A stretch of DNA of 56,500 nucleotides from positions 1-56,500 of IMG/VR virus record IMGVR_UViG_3300020578_000086, one strand, 5' to 3'. Under the pieces are notes generated by a model. The model saw only the letters and a list, made by a program, of their open reading frames with translations. It was not told the origin of the DNA and did no database searches. The translations under genes and the position numbers were made by a program. Origin of the DNA: a virus. Positions within the stretch are counted from its first letter, which is position 1. Each line of letters begins with the position of its first letter. Shown piece after piece: positions 44,769 to 52,958 of this stretch.

Positions 44769-46361
44769 TTAACCTGTTCCAGGTACTGGCCATTCTCTTC
44801 TCTTTAAGTAAAAGATCTCGGTGTAAGATGGGACGATAGCTTTATTATTGGATATGAAGTTAGTTGAAGTAGGTAACATTGAATATGTAATCTTTATGCC
44901 GTCTACCATGTAAAAACCGCTGTAAATCTGATTGGCAACCATGTTTGCCTCAGAACCGACATCCATTACATCGGAGACTTCGTTAGGGGTAGCATTCTGC
45001 CTTCTTGCGTTTACGTTGTCTTGTGAGTAAACAAGAACAGGTATCTTTTCTCCACGATATATGTTTGGGTTCCAGCGTTCTACGTGAGCTATCAAATACA
45101 ATTTTTCTAGCTCTTCGTTATTACGAGTATTCCATAGTTCTGAATAGTAGTACTTGTCATGAACATCTTCATATTGAATACCTTGCCAATACCTCTTATA
45201 TTGTGTTTTCCAATATGTTTCTTCGGACGTACCGTCCGGTAATTTCTTAAAGGACCGCCCCTTTAGCAATATCTTTTTTTCATTCGCGCCTTCGGTAACT
45301 AGCGGATCAACAAATATGTTCCAAAACTGCAAACTTTGATAGTCAAAGATTTGCGAAAAACTTTTGTAACCCCACTTCTTAGAAACCGCTGATGAATTAT
45401 TCTCAACGCCATACTGTTTTATGAACATGTTTGTGTCTCTTAAAGATTGTATGTCAGTTAACATTTTGGCTGTAGTTGTCTGAGAATTTTCTACCATGTT
45501 ATCTTTATCATTATACAAATCCCTAAATTGTGTTACGTCTAAAAGAGCAACTTCAATCTTACCATCACCAGCAACCTGTGGGTTAACATTTACAAAGTTT
45601 AAGTGATAATAGTTATCAATAAAGACCTTGTAAAAAGATTGTTCATTTTTCCAAGCGTGGTTGGCAACATGCTTAATGAAATTATGCAATGTATCACCTG
45701 TGCATAGCCAGACTTGTGAATCATTAGTAAAAGATTCGTTGGTAGCAAAACCTAACCCCAAGTCTCCTGCAACTTTTTGTAAAACTTCAAAGGTTGTTCC
45801 ACTATATGACTTTAACACTTCATCGTGTATATGCGGAACGAAAAGTTCGCCAAAGATAGTAAGTGTCCCACCTTGCCCTTGTGACACACCTGGCGATATA
45901 TCAACTCGTGTTATTAAGAAATCATTTCTGATAGGCTTAAATGCGTCAGACTTGGCTCTAATAAAAACATTAACTAAATCACCGTCTTTTGGCACAGATG
46001 TAAACTTAAAACCTGTTTTAGTCGAGTCTAATACAATTTCTAATCTAAGAGCAGGCAAGAATCCTGTTGAATCTATCTCAAAATCGTAAATGTCACCTGT
46101 GTTAAAAACTACCGCGTTAATCATAATAAACGGATATGAAGTGCCTATATCGTTCTGAATTTGATAACCAGATTCAACACCCTTTTGGTCATAAAGATTT
46201 TCAGAAGTTCCTTGGAATGCATCTTCAATTATCATATCATCAACCTCTATCGTAGGTTTTAGCAAAGACCTAATTATGCACTCTTCTTGATTAGTGTTTC
46301 TAATTTGATTAGGATTCTCCGGCGGTTCAATAAAAAACGGGTTAACAAAGTTATCTGCCAT
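44769..46361 (-). CDS. Baseplate hub protein, gp27-like
   Basis: 530 residues (T4 gp27 has 391). Hub-family features: SYPFIMINAVVFNTGDIYDF, SVPKDGDLVNVFIRAKSDAF, a second tube-like domain LLITRVDISPGVSQ then LTIFGELFVPHIHDE, and the diagnostic FEVLQKVAGDLGLGFA followed by WLCTGDTLHNFIKHVANHAW and FYKVFIDNYYHLNFVNVN. Such proteins form the trimeric hub joining the tail tube to the spike, which is coded two genes downstream. Position between the gp53-like and gp5-like genes agrees. The ATG overlaps the stop of the gp53-like gene (TAATG). Confidence 0.85.
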   Translation of the reverse strand: MADNFVNPFFIEPPENPNQIRNTNQEECIIRSLLKPTIEVDDMIIEDAFQGTSENLYDQKGVESGYQIQNDIGTSYPFIMINAVVFNTGDIYDFEIDSTGFLPALRLEIVLDSTKTGFKFTSVPKDGDLVNVFIRAKSDAFKPIRNDFLITRVDISPGVSQGQGGTLTIFGELFVPHIHDEVLKSYSGTTFEVLQKVAGDLGLGFATNESFTNDSQVWLCTGDTLHNFIKHVANHAWKNEQSFYKVFIDNYYHLNFVNVNPQVAGDGKIEVALLDVTQFRDLYNDKDNMVENSQTTTAKMLTDIQSLRDTNMFIKQYGVENNSSAVSKKWGYKSFSQIFDYQSLQFWNIFVDPLVTEGANEKKILLKGRSFKKLPDGTSEETYWKTQYKRYWQGIQYEDVHDKYYYSELWNTRNNEELEKLYLIAHVERWNPNIYRGEKIPVLVYSQDNVNARRQNATPNEVSDVMDVGSEANMVANQIYSGFYMVDGIKITYSMLPTSTNFISNNKAIVPSYTEIFYLKRREWPVPGTG

Positions 46362-46984
46362 TACTTGTTATTATTTAGTCGGTTTTTAACTAGCCTTGCT
46401 AAGAATTCACTTTTAGAAATTGGTTCTTCACAAGCTTCTTTGCTCTTTGTAACATTAGGGCCGAAGTAGAGTTTACCGTTTCTTAATTGTATTTCTTTAT
46501 CCCCAAAGTCAGCGTAGTTAGGAGGTAAAGCATTTTCTTGCGCGGATTTTTCACCAGGTTTTTTATTTCTTTTTTCAAACTCTTTAAGTTTAGGGTCAAG
46601 CTGGGAACCTTTTTCAGGGGAAAGATATTGTTTACGAACATCTTTAATTTTTTCTGCCTGGTTTTCTTCATTTCTAAAGTTTTTGTTTAGACTGATTGGG
46701 TCATATATAACAAGAAGATCACCAGTATTGATAGCAAGAGGGTTACTTATGTCATTAAACTTAAGAATTTTTTCAATCATATCCATGTTACCGTACATTG
46801 CTTTGGATATTAAGTCTATTCTCATTGCAGTTTCATCAGTAACTAGGTAGTACTTTATACCCTTTGGCCCGTTTGAAGGGTCAACATTAAGGTCTCTATG
46901 AATAAAGTCAATATAAAACTCATTTGTTTTTTTGTCTTTAATTTCGGGTTTAGTATTCTGTGTTACGTTAAATTCAATCGGCAT
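46361..46984 (-). CDS. Baseplate wedge protein, gp53-like with LysM-like domain
   Basis: 207 residues (T4 gp53 has 196). The diagnostic stretch is IDLISKAMYGNMDMIEKILK then FNDISNPLAINTGDLLVIYD, the LysM-like pattern 'D-x-I-x-x-x-x-Y-G-x-x-x-x-x-x-I-x-x-x-N-x-I-x-N-P-x-x-i-x-x-G-d-x-L-x-i-y' of gp53 and related tail proteins. The N-terminus has a YIDFIHRDL motif; the C-terminal half is a charged, Lys-rich tail (AQENALPPNYADFGDKEI; then ARLVKNRLNNNK). gp53 clamps wedges together around the hub. It is 11 bases downstream of the 760-residue gene and coupled to the hub gene. Confidence 0.82.
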   Translation of the reverse strand: MPIEFNVTQNTKPEIKDKKTNEFYIDFIHRDLNVDPSNGPKGIKYYLVTDETAMRIDLISKAMYGNMDMIEKILKFNDISNPLAINTGDLLVIYDPISLNKNFRNEENQAEKIKDVRKQYLSPEKGSQLDPKLKEFEKRNKKPGEKSAQENALPPNYADFGDKEIQLRNGKLYFGPNVTKSKEACEEPISKSEFLARLVKNRLNNNK

Positions 46985-46995
46985 AGTCTACTTAA

Positions 46996-49278
46996 TTATT
47001 TTGACATCCATTTTACACCAGCTGCGACAGTTGCGTTATATGTATTTTTTAACCTTGGTATTACTGATTGCTTATAGTATCCTATAATGTTGTCAATTTC
47101 GCGTGGATCTCCAAGGAGTGGGTTTTTTCCTGAATACCCGCTTCTTCCACCATTATAGTATCCTTTAGCTCCACCCCTGCCTTTCCCGTTACTGTTTTTC
47201 TTAATTCCACTGCTTTCTCCCCAAGGGTTAGGACCAGTTGTTGAACCGCCTGTAGAAGAATCAACAGCACTCTGATTAAATGATGAAAAACTATTTTCAT
47301 ATCCTTTAGGAACTGAATAAATTCTACCCGATCCTTTGTTAAACATAGATTCTATACCAGCTCTATCTCTGGGCATTCCGTGTTCAAGTGAAATTGTTGC
47401 TTTTAACTCAGTAGGAAAATCATCTGGGCCAAGCTCTTCGTTAAAACTGATTTCTATACCCGTACAGATAAGATTACCAACCATCATCATCGGGTTAAGA
47501 GGATTACCTACAGTTAAGTGCCATTCTCCAACAGGATTACCCGTTAAGAGGGAGTGCATTCCCTGCATGAATCCTGATCCCGAAGTAGTATTCATTAACA
47601 TGTGTCCACTCAGCGCTCCTGCTGCGATTGATTTTAGTCCACCAATAGGATCATCAAAGAATTTTTGAAACATTTCACCCACATTTTCTATCGCTTTAGC
47701 AAATTGTTTACCAAGCGCATTAAAGAATCCGTCAACGTCACCTCTCATCCAGGCATCTCTACCTTCGCTTCCTCCTAAAAAAGGAGGAATACCACCTTGA
47801 GCAGCCGCTGGCATATAGCGGTTCATACCACCCCAGAAAGTTGCTTCATTATATGTAAGTAACATTAAATTTCCAAGTATGTCAAGTATAGCTGCTTTGG
47901 AGTTTATACCTCCAATACTTCTTGCGACATACTCAAACTGTAACTTAATCTCGTGTTTGAATGTAATACCTCGCTCACGAGCCTTTGTGCTATCAATCAC
48001 GGTAACAGGACCAAGTATTTTGTTAGCATAAGGGCCGTTGTTGTACGGATCAGGCGGTGGCCCACCACCTACAGAAGGTTTGGCTGCATTGGCACCACCC
48101 GCTAAGTAACCAAGAACGGTAGCTAAACCCGGAGCGGGACCATTTGCTGTTCCTGGGGACCCGCTAAAGCTAACTTCCCAAACATCTGCTTTAACTTCTT
48201 TCCATTTAAGACCAGCGCTGATAGGCCCAAGTATAGTTGATATTTTATTTCCAGGGTCCTCGCCTAAAAAAGTTATAGCTGTAGCAGCTGGCGTTATTTT
48301 GTCCTTTGGTATCTCTCCTTTTGCTTCAGATACCGATGAAACGTTGTCAATACAAGGAAATGTATAACGACGCAAAGTAATCATATAGTTAAGAGGGATC
48401 TTTTTCCAATACTTTAAGAAAACAAAGTCTTGGTATCGGTATGGAAATTTTGTATTACCTGGTCTTTCACACCATTCAACAAGTTGTGAAACTGTTAGGT
48501 CAGTTGTTAATCCTGAAACAGCACCACTACCTGTAGATCCTGAATTAGGATTTTGCACATTTGCTGTTACGTCATAAAAACGCGGCTGATTTTCACGATC
48601 TATCAAATACTTATTTCCTAATTTACCAGCAGCAGCCTGCAAATTAATGTAAGCATTGTAGTTCATTAATGAAGGTACACCCCAATGTTCAGGTGCCAGA
48701 TCTTTCATTTGCTTTGGAGTCACCTCAGGATTTGATGCACTAACAGGTCCGGTGTTTCCGGCCGTTGCACTTGGCACAGATACTACGAAACCTTCGGTTA
48801 AAGTCGATTGAATATCTTCGGATGTGCAAAAGCTGTAAACAACAGAACCGTCATCAGCTACATTAAAAATTAAGCGAGGGTCAAAAGGTAAAGTAGTATT
48901 TGGGCCTCCTGTTAAACCTGGAGCACTTCCGTCGTTTGTACTGGGTTCTGTGCCCTCTTCACCCGCCGCAGGCTGTGGCGGATAAACTGTTCCTGTCCCA
49001 TATACAGCTTCAAGTTTGCTATAAGCGTCATCAAAAGTAAGTCCATAATTCAAAACCCACCCTGCTTGCCCGGTTGCTCCATTTGGCTGGGTTTCAACCA
49101 GTGGACCGTCTGGACCCAACTTCATAGTGTATACGTCGGGACCGACAGACTTAACAGCAACTTTATACGGTGGGTCTTTTGGCCCGCTATACGGTGGTGA
49201 GCCTCCGGAAAGTCCAGAGTCTCTCTGAGTCCCATTTGCTTTCCCCGTAGGCCCTTTCGATTTTTTTCCGTTACCCAT
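46996..49278 (-). CDS. Virion structural protein, first gene of baseplate operon (760 aa)
   Basis: The N-terminal 130 residues are Gly/Pro/Ser/Thr-rich and probably disordered (MGNGKKSKGPTGKANGTQRD). Ordered parts include WKKIPLNYMITLRRYTFPCI, EHWGVPSLMNYNAYINLQAA, RGITFKHEIKLQFEYVARSI and, near the end, HLTVGNPLNPMMMVGNLICT then GIEISFNEELGPDDFPTELK, followed by ISLEHGMPRDRAGIESMFNK. This last block ('GNP-x-x-P-x-x-x-x-G-N-L ... LGPDDFPT-x-L') recurs in large-phage tail proteins next to hub genes and may be a tube-initiator-like beta domain. The C-terminal tail is Gly-rich. It starts the leftward operon behind a TGATATATAC element. Confidence 0.72.
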   Translation of the reverse strand: MGNGKKSKGPTGKANGTQRDSGLSGGSPPYSGPKDPPYKVAVKSVGPDVYTMKLGPDGPLVETQPNGATGQAGWVLNYGLTFDDAYSKLEAVYGTGTVYPPQPAAGEEGTEPSTNDGSAPGLTGGPNTTLPFDPRLIFNVADDGSVVYSFCTSEDIQSTLTEGFVVSVPSATAGNTGPVSASNPEVTPKQMKDLAPEHWGVPSLMNYNAYINLQAAAGKLGNKYLIDRENQPRFYDVTANVQNPNSGSTGSGAVSGLTTDLTVSQLVEWCERPGNTKFPYRYQDFVFLKYWKKIPLNYMITLRRYTFPCIDNVSSVSEAKGEIPKDKITPAATAITFLGEDPGNKISTILGPISAGLKWKEVKADVWEVSFSGSPGTANGPAPGLATVLGYLAGGANAAKPSVGGGPPPDPYNNGPYANKILGPVTVIDSTKARERGITFKHEIKLQFEYVARSIGGINSKAAILDILGNLMLLTYNEATFWGGMNRYMPAAAQGGIPPFLGGSEGRDAWMRGDVDGFFNALGKQFAKAIENVGEMFQKFFDDPIGGLKSIAAGALSGHMLMNTTSGSGFMQGMHSLLTGNPVGEWHLTVGNPLNPMMMVGNLICTGIEISFNEELGPDDFPTELKATISLEHGMPRDRAGIESMFNKGSGRIYSVPKGYENSFSSFNQSAVDSSTGGSTTGPNPWGESSGIKKNSNGKGRGGAKGYYNGGRSGYSGKNPLLGDPREIDNIIGYYKQSVIPRLKNTYNATVAAGVKWMSK

Positions 49279-49296
49279 TTATTACACTTATTTTAG

Positions 49297-49306
49297 GTAT
49301 ATATCA
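49297..49306 (-). promoter_or_regulatory. Candidate late-promoter element (TGATATATAC), leftward
   Basis: An exact minus-strand copy in the divergent region 49279-49359, 18 bases before the ATG of the 760-residue gene, the first gene of the baseplate operon. Confidence 0.5.
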
Positions 49307-49330
49307 CCTTCATATACAATTCTTAACCAT

Positions 49331-49340
49331 GAATATATAG
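49331..49340 (+). promoter_or_regulatory. Candidate late-promoter element (GAATATATAG), rightward
   Basis: A plus-strand variant of the same element, 19 bases before the ATG at 49360. With 49297-49306 it forms a back-to-back pair about 25 bases apart, which would fire the baseplate operon and the leader-protein cassette together. Confidence 0.42.
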
Positions 49341-49359
49341 TCTAAAATACAGACAAACT

Positions 49360-49581
49360 ATGAATAGAAGAGTATTAAATTTTTCCGACTTTTTGGTAGA
49401 AGCTGATGAATTGGAAAAAGATCTTGTTAAGAAGAATCTTCGTGCTGAAGCTGGCGGTGAACAAGAAGAAGAAAAAGAAGAAGAAATCGACGCAGCAGAA
49501 GTTAGCGATGACGACGATGACGACGATGACGACGTCGCATCCGATGATTCCGTTGCTTCAGACGGTGGAGCAGATATCTAA
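49360..49581 (+). CDS. Small acidic protein with capsid-targeting-like leader, gp67-like
   Basis: 73 residues. The leader MNRRVLNFSDFLVE/ADELEK is a looser member of the F-L-x-E family. The mature part is very acidic: EEEKEEEIDAAEV, then a run of nine Asp in VSDDDDDDDDDVAS coded by repeated gac/gat codons. T4 gp67, the prohead-core protein, has the same plan: about 80 residues with an Asp/Glu-rich C-terminus, cut up by the gp21 protease. A prohead-core (scaffold) role is therefore suggested by analogy, not homology. First gene of the rightward cassette; 15 bases before the next leader gene. Confidence 0.75.
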   Translation: MNRRVLNFSDFLVEADELEKDLVKKNLRAEAGGEQEEEKEEEIDAAEVSDDDDDDDDDVASDDSVASDGGADI

Positions 49582-49596
49582 AAAAATTCTAACATA

Positions 49597-49938
49597 ATGA
49601 AGCACATACACACATTTGAAAACTTCTTAAATGAAGCCCTGGCTTTTGATACATCTAAACTAAAGAATATCAACTTTATCCTTCCTCCTTTTGATAAGCC
49701 GTACCAAGATGAATTCCAGATCTCCTTTGATAAAGGTGTAGATAAAGATGCAATTGAAAAAGCAATTAAAAGTGAAAAGGGCGCAGCCCGTGTAAAGTAC
49801 GAGTGGACTACAGACCCGCACGGCTCGGAAGTTCTACTGCTTAAACCTGGAAAAGATAACTCAGGTCTAACTTTCGTTTTCAGCGCAGTCGATGATTTCT
49901 ATGGTTCACACGGTGCAAGCATGGGATGGGCACTATAA
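49597..49938 (+). CDS. Small protein with capsid-targeting-like leader (113 aa)
   Basis: Leader MKHIHTFENFLNE/ALAFDT. Cleavage after FLNE would leave about 100 residues of alpha/beta type (KDAIEKAIKSEKGAARVKYE; SEVLLLKPGKDNSGLTFVFS), ending YGSHGASMGWAL. There is no known domain or catalytic motif. The ATG at 49597 is 15 bases after the acidic gene, with an A-rich leader (CTAACATA) and no Shine-Dalgarno sequence. The next leader gene follows within 15 bases. Cargo or internal-head role inferred only from the leader. Confidence 0.78.
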   Translation: MKHIHTFENFLNEALAFDTSKLKNINFILPPFDKPYQDEFQISFDKGVDKDAIEKAIKSEKGAARVKYEWTTDPHGSEVLLLKPGKDNSGLTFVFSAVDDFYGSHGASMGWAL

Positions 49939-49952
49939 AAAAACATAATAAG

Positions 49953-50264
49953 ATGAAACACCTAAAAACCTTTGAAAACTTCCTCAATGAGGCAAACGGC
50001 CTTGCATACTGGTCTGACTACGCGGAAGACACTTCTGGACAAGCAGAAGCCTGGATGAGCGAGCCTTGCACAGATATGTCACACGTTATTAAGTGTGTTG
50101 ACGATTCTATTGCTGCATGGAACAAAGCAGCAGAAGCAGACGGCGGGGACCGTGTGTCTAAACCATCAGAAAAACATATCGGTGATTTGGCAATCCGTTA
50201 TTGGAAACAGTTTAAGACTATTAACGGAAACATCATCACTGCAATGATTGCGCAAGAGTCTTGA
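49953..50264 (+). CDS. Small protein with capsid-targeting-like leader (103 aa)
   Basis: The start at ATG 49953 (MKHLKTFENFLNE/ANGLAY) is chosen over an upstream in-frame ATG at 49926 because it aligns exactly with its neighbours' leaders. After the putative cleavage site the protein is helical and aromatic (YWSDYAEDTSGQAEAWMSEP; VDDSIAAWNKAAEA), with a C-terminal helix (HIGDLAIRYWKQFKTINGN). No recognisable family. Third gene of the rightward cassette. Confidence 0.78.
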   Translation: MKHLKTFENFLNEANGLAYWSDYAEDTSGQAEAWMSEPCTDMSHVIKCVDDSIAAWNKAAEADGGDRVSKPSEKHIGDLAIRYWKQFKTINGNIITAMIAQES

Positions 50265-50289
50265 AGTAGGTACTAAAAAAAGAATTAAT

Positions 50290-50589
50290 ATGAAAAACAT
50301 TAAAACGTTTGAAGACTTTCTTGGTGATTCTACCAAAACCAATGAAGAAGCAGAAGGCAAAATGTATAAAGTATCTCTTGATACAATCATAAAGAGCGCT
50401 GAAGAAATCAAATCCCTTGTTACCGACGACCAAGATCTTGAGGCCTGGGTGCAAGACAAGATAACTATCGCTGAACACAACATGGAAGCTATTCTTGGTT
50501 ATATGAAAGGCGAAGGCGGCAAGAAGAAAATTGAAGTACCAGTTCAAGGAGATATGAAAACTGGCGGAATGTTAAAGGACGAAAACTAA
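50290..50589 (+). CDS. Small protein with degenerate leader (99 aa)
   Basis: The ATG at 50290 (MKNIKTFEDFLGD/STKTNEE) is preferred to an upstream frame start at 50248 because the leader then aligns. The last leader residue is Asp instead of Glu, so protease cleavage may be lost or altered. The core DLEAWVQDKITIAEHNMEAI then LGYMKGEG is a helical segment of a type often seen in small phage virion-associated proteins ('W-x-Q-x-K-I-x-x-A-x-x-x-I'). The C-terminus is Lys/Gly-rich. The TAA overlaps the ATG of the CapA-like gene, so the two are coupled. Confidence 0.75.
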   Translation: MKNIKTFEDFLGDSTKTNEEAEGKMYKVSLDTIIKSAEEIKSLVTDDQDLEAWVQDKITIAEHNMEAILGYMKGEGGKKKIEVPVQGDMKTGGMLKDEN

Positions 50590-51653
50590 TGCACGTTTTA
50601 CCGTTCGATAAGTTCAGCAAAGAAAAAGGCGTCTTTAAGATAGCTTTTCTTGGAGACATAATGTGTGAAGACTCCGCACTTATGTCAGTTGTCAATGATG
50701 AACCATTCCAATTCATAAAGCCGTTTCTGTATTCCACTGATTATGTTGTAGGAAATCTTGAAACAACTTTTAGTGGAGAAACGAGCAGTTATCCTAAATT
50801 TTCAACGAATGATCTGTTAGCGGATGACCTAAGTAGTTTTGTGAATCTTGTGTTTACTGCGAACAACCACTGCTATGATTTTGGAACAAAAGGAGTTGAA
50901 AGGACTATTGAAATACTGGATGAATTTGGTATAAATTACGTAGGAACTAATCCTTTACCAAAAATTCGCAGAACATTCGATGCTGACTTAAAAGGTCATA
51001 AATTATCTTTTCTAAACTATACACAATTTATTAATGAAACGAAGAAAGACCCAATTTACAAAGGAATTAATACCCCAGAAACACCAACAAACCTCATCAA
51101 TTTTTACTCTAAAACCCAAGCTCAGGAAACGATTAATCTGGCGAAGGAGAGATCTGAACTTGTCTTTGTTGGAGTCCATCAATCATCTAGAAAAAGTAAT
51201 GCAAGAGAACTCGAACGAACAAGCACCAGCGAGCAACGAGAGTTCTTGGCTTCCGTAAGTAATTTTGGCGCTGACGTAGTTATTGGTGGACATCCGCATT
51301 ACTTTCAAGGTGCAGAAATTCTTGAAGAGGGAAAGATCATTGTCTATTCACTTGGAAATTTCTTTTCTACCATGTGGAACCCTCCTCATTATACTACTAA
51401 CTGCGGGTGCATTATGATAATGTCTTGTGATGGGTTTTCAAATATAAGATATACCTTCTTACCGATAGCAACCGTTAAGAACGAAAGTAATAACCACTAC
51501 TATGTTATTCCTATCGCTACGCTTGAAGGTGGTAACTATGATTGGGTTTCTGTTAAACAGCGAGATGAACTTCTTGAAGAACTGGAAAGAATTCGTAAAA
51601 CTTTAAGAGATTGTTCTCTTATCGAGGAAGAGCTTCCGATCCACTTTTTCTAA
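50589..51653 (+). CDS. CapA-like metallophosphoesterase
   Basis: 354 residues of the CapA/PgsA (poly-gamma-glutamate synthesis) type calcineurin-like fold. Metal-site motifs in order: FLGDIM (20-25), GNLE (55-58), TANNHCYDFG (90-99), GGHPH (233-237) and SLGNF (254-258). There is no signal peptide or membrane segment, so unlike typical host CapA it should be cytoplasmic or virion-borne. In bacteria CapA acts in capsule or polyglutamate assembly; phage homologues have unknown substrates. It closes the leader-protein cassette and is coupled to the preceding gene. Its last 51 bases overlap the 3' end of a convergent gene. Family call strong, function open. Confidence 0.88.
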   Translation: MHVLPFDKFSKEKGVFKIAFLGDIMCEDSALMSVVNDEPFQFIKPFLYSTDYVVGNLETTFSGETSSYPKFSTNDLLADDLSSFVNLVFTANNHCYDFGTKGVERTIEILDEFGINYVGTNPLPKIRRTFDADLKGHKLSFLNYTQFINETKKDPIYKGINTPETPTNLINFYSKTQAQETINLAKERSELVFVGVHQSSRKSNARELERTSTSEQREFLASVSNFGADVVIGGHPHYFQGAEILEEGKIIVYSLGNFFSTMWNPPHYTTNCGCIMIMSCDGFSNIRYTFLPIATVKNESNNHYYVIPIATLEGGNYDWVSVKQRDELLEELERIRKTLRDCSLIEEELPIHFF

Positions 51654-52076
51654 AGAATCCAACCAAACTACTGGCACAGGTTCGCAATTAATCATGTGAA
51701 CCTTTTTTATTGTCGGGTAAAACAAAACTTCTTCGAAGAGTTCATAGTACTCTTCTTTTAACCACTTATCGGTTAAAAATATAATACTTTCTATTCCACG
51801 AATGTCTTGGGAAAAATGTATTACCTCCCGTATGATTTCATCATTAAACTCGGGATTGCTGTAGACAACGCCCAATAACTTTTTACTGTTGGCACCTTCT
51901 ACAATCATTTTGCGAATCTCTTCATTAACTATGAATCCTGAACATACATCTAAAGATTCTTTATCAAATCCCATCTGTTCTATTACCTCATCACTGTTAA
52001 CTATAAGATACTTTCTAAGATTTAAGAAACACTTCTTAATCTTGTTTCTATCATCAAAGGTAAGATACAAATTCAC
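51603..52076 (-). CDS. Hypothetical protein (157 aa)
   Basis: Starts with GTG at 52076, two bases after the stop of the coiled-coil gene. Alternating strands and helices (KLLGVVYSNPEFNDEIIREV; GIESIIFLTDKWLKEEYYEL) suggest a Rossmann-like alpha/beta fold, but no nucleotide-binding or catalytic motif stands out. It is last in the leftward run from 53.5 kb, and its 3' end overlaps the CapA-like gene tail to tail by 51 bases, so both 3' ends are under double coding constraint. No family recognised. Confidence 0.65.
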   Translation of the reverse strand: MNLYLTFDDRNKIKKCFLNLRKYLIVNSDEVIEQMGFDKESLDVCSGFIVNEEIRKMIVEGANSKKLLGVVYSNPEFNDEIIREVIHFSQDIRGIESIIFLTDKWLKEEYYELFEEVLFYPTIKKVHMINCEPVPVVWLDSLEKVDRKLFLDKRTIS

Positions 52077-52078
52077 TT

Positions 52079-52426
52079 CTATTGTGTGTTATTTTTAAGG
52101 CGTGATCTTTCTTCTTGCCTTAGTCTTCTTTCAGCAAGCTTAAGAGCGCGTTTTTCAGCAAATTCACGGTTTTTCTTGACATGCAATTCAGCTTCTTCAA
52201 AAGATTTACCCTCTTTCATTAAACGCTGTATGATCTCTGCATCACGATCAGCTTCTGCTTGGATTCTAGAATTTTCAACTTCTTGAAGATTTCTTAAGTG
52301 AATCTGGTTTCCGGCTTCACGCTTCTTTTTGCGAATCTCAGATTTTTCAGCTTCACTTTTGCTCTGATATTCTTTAAGGAGACCTAAGTTTTTCTCCATT
52401 TCACGACGTTGTTTATGATTATACAT
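52079..52426 (-). CDS. Highly charged coiled-coil protein (115 aa)
   Basis: Almost entirely Lys/Arg/Glu/Gln/Leu with continuous heptads: MYNHKQRREMEKNLGLLKEY, then NLQEVENSRIQAEADRDAEI, and LKLAERRLRQEERSRLKNN. A single long helix or coiled coil is expected; no membrane segment and no cysteines. It starts 8 bases inside the Nudix gene's end. Function unknown; such proteins recur next to Nudix or nucleotide genes in large phages. Confidence 0.68.
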   Translation of the reverse strand: MYNHKQRREMEKNLGLLKEYQSKSEAEKSEIRKKKREAGNQIHLRNLQEVENSRIQAEADRDAEIIQRLMKEGKSFEEAELHVKKNREFAEKRALKLAERRLRQEERSRLKNNTQ

Positions 52427-52958
52427 AATTCATTGATTTTGCGTACATATAATTGAACAATCTCAAGAATGCACTAAGGACCAATCCTTCATCTGAGATT
52501 AAGCCGTCACCGACTCTAACAAGATTAAATTCTGACAATCTCTCCTTTTTTGATCCGTCTTTCTGTGGTTTATTAATGTCTTTACCAGACACATCTACTG
52601 CAAAGATTGGTATTACCTTATCGCTATCTTTAGATGGGTAGATTGTGCCTAAAAAGATCCATTTTTCCGCATCATCAATCATATCAATACCGCTTTCTTC
52701 TAGGAGTTCTCTCTTGGCGGTAAATAGCAAACTATCATCTTCGTACTCAACGGTGCCTGTAATAAGCGTATCACAATGATTCCCTTCACGAAATTGATTA
52801 TACTCATGAAGCAAACCAATGTTTTCTATCATGCCGTTTGCTTCTACGGTAAAAGGTAAAACTGCGACTGACATATGTTTAGATCTTATACCAACATGCC
52901 CGTCAATGTCTACTACGTCGAACCACTTGTCTTCGTGTAATACTTTAGGTTGTTTCAT
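52419..52958 (-). CDS. Nudix hydrolase
   Basis: The start is taken at ATG 52958 (MKQPKVLHEDKWFDVVDID); a longer frame to 53027 would run inside the preceding gene. The Nudix box is ITGTVEYEDDSLLFTAKREL then LEESGID, with the RELLEESG catalytic core at 83-90. The spacing before the core is one residue longer than the canonical G-x5-E-x7-RE. Flanking parts (VAVLPFTVEANGMIENIGLL; WIFLGTIYPS) fit the ADP-ribose-pyrophosphatase-like subgroup. Likely substrates are nucleoside-diphosphate derivatives such as ADP-ribose, NAD metabolites or damaged NTPs. 179 residues; overlaps neighbours by 14 and 8 bases. Confidence 0.85.
   Translation of the reverse strand: MKQPKVLHEDKWFDVVDIDGHVGIRSKHMSVAVLPFTVEANGMIENIGLLHEYNQFREGNHCDTLITGTVEYEDDSLLFTAKRELLEESGIDMIDDAEKWIFLGTIYPSKDSDKVIPIFAVDVSGKDINKPQKDGSKKERLSEFNLVRVGDGLISDEGLVLSAFLRLFNYMYAKSMNYV

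Noticed and set aside
44760-44769. AAATATATAC element before the 681-residue gene
   Set aside because: It ends only five bases before the ATG at 44755, too close for a promoter unless the message is leaderless, so it is not listed as a promoter.
49509-49537. gac/gat run as a functional DNA repeat
   Set aside because: Codons alternate irregularly and simply code an Asp run in an acidic protein; no flanking structure suggests another role.
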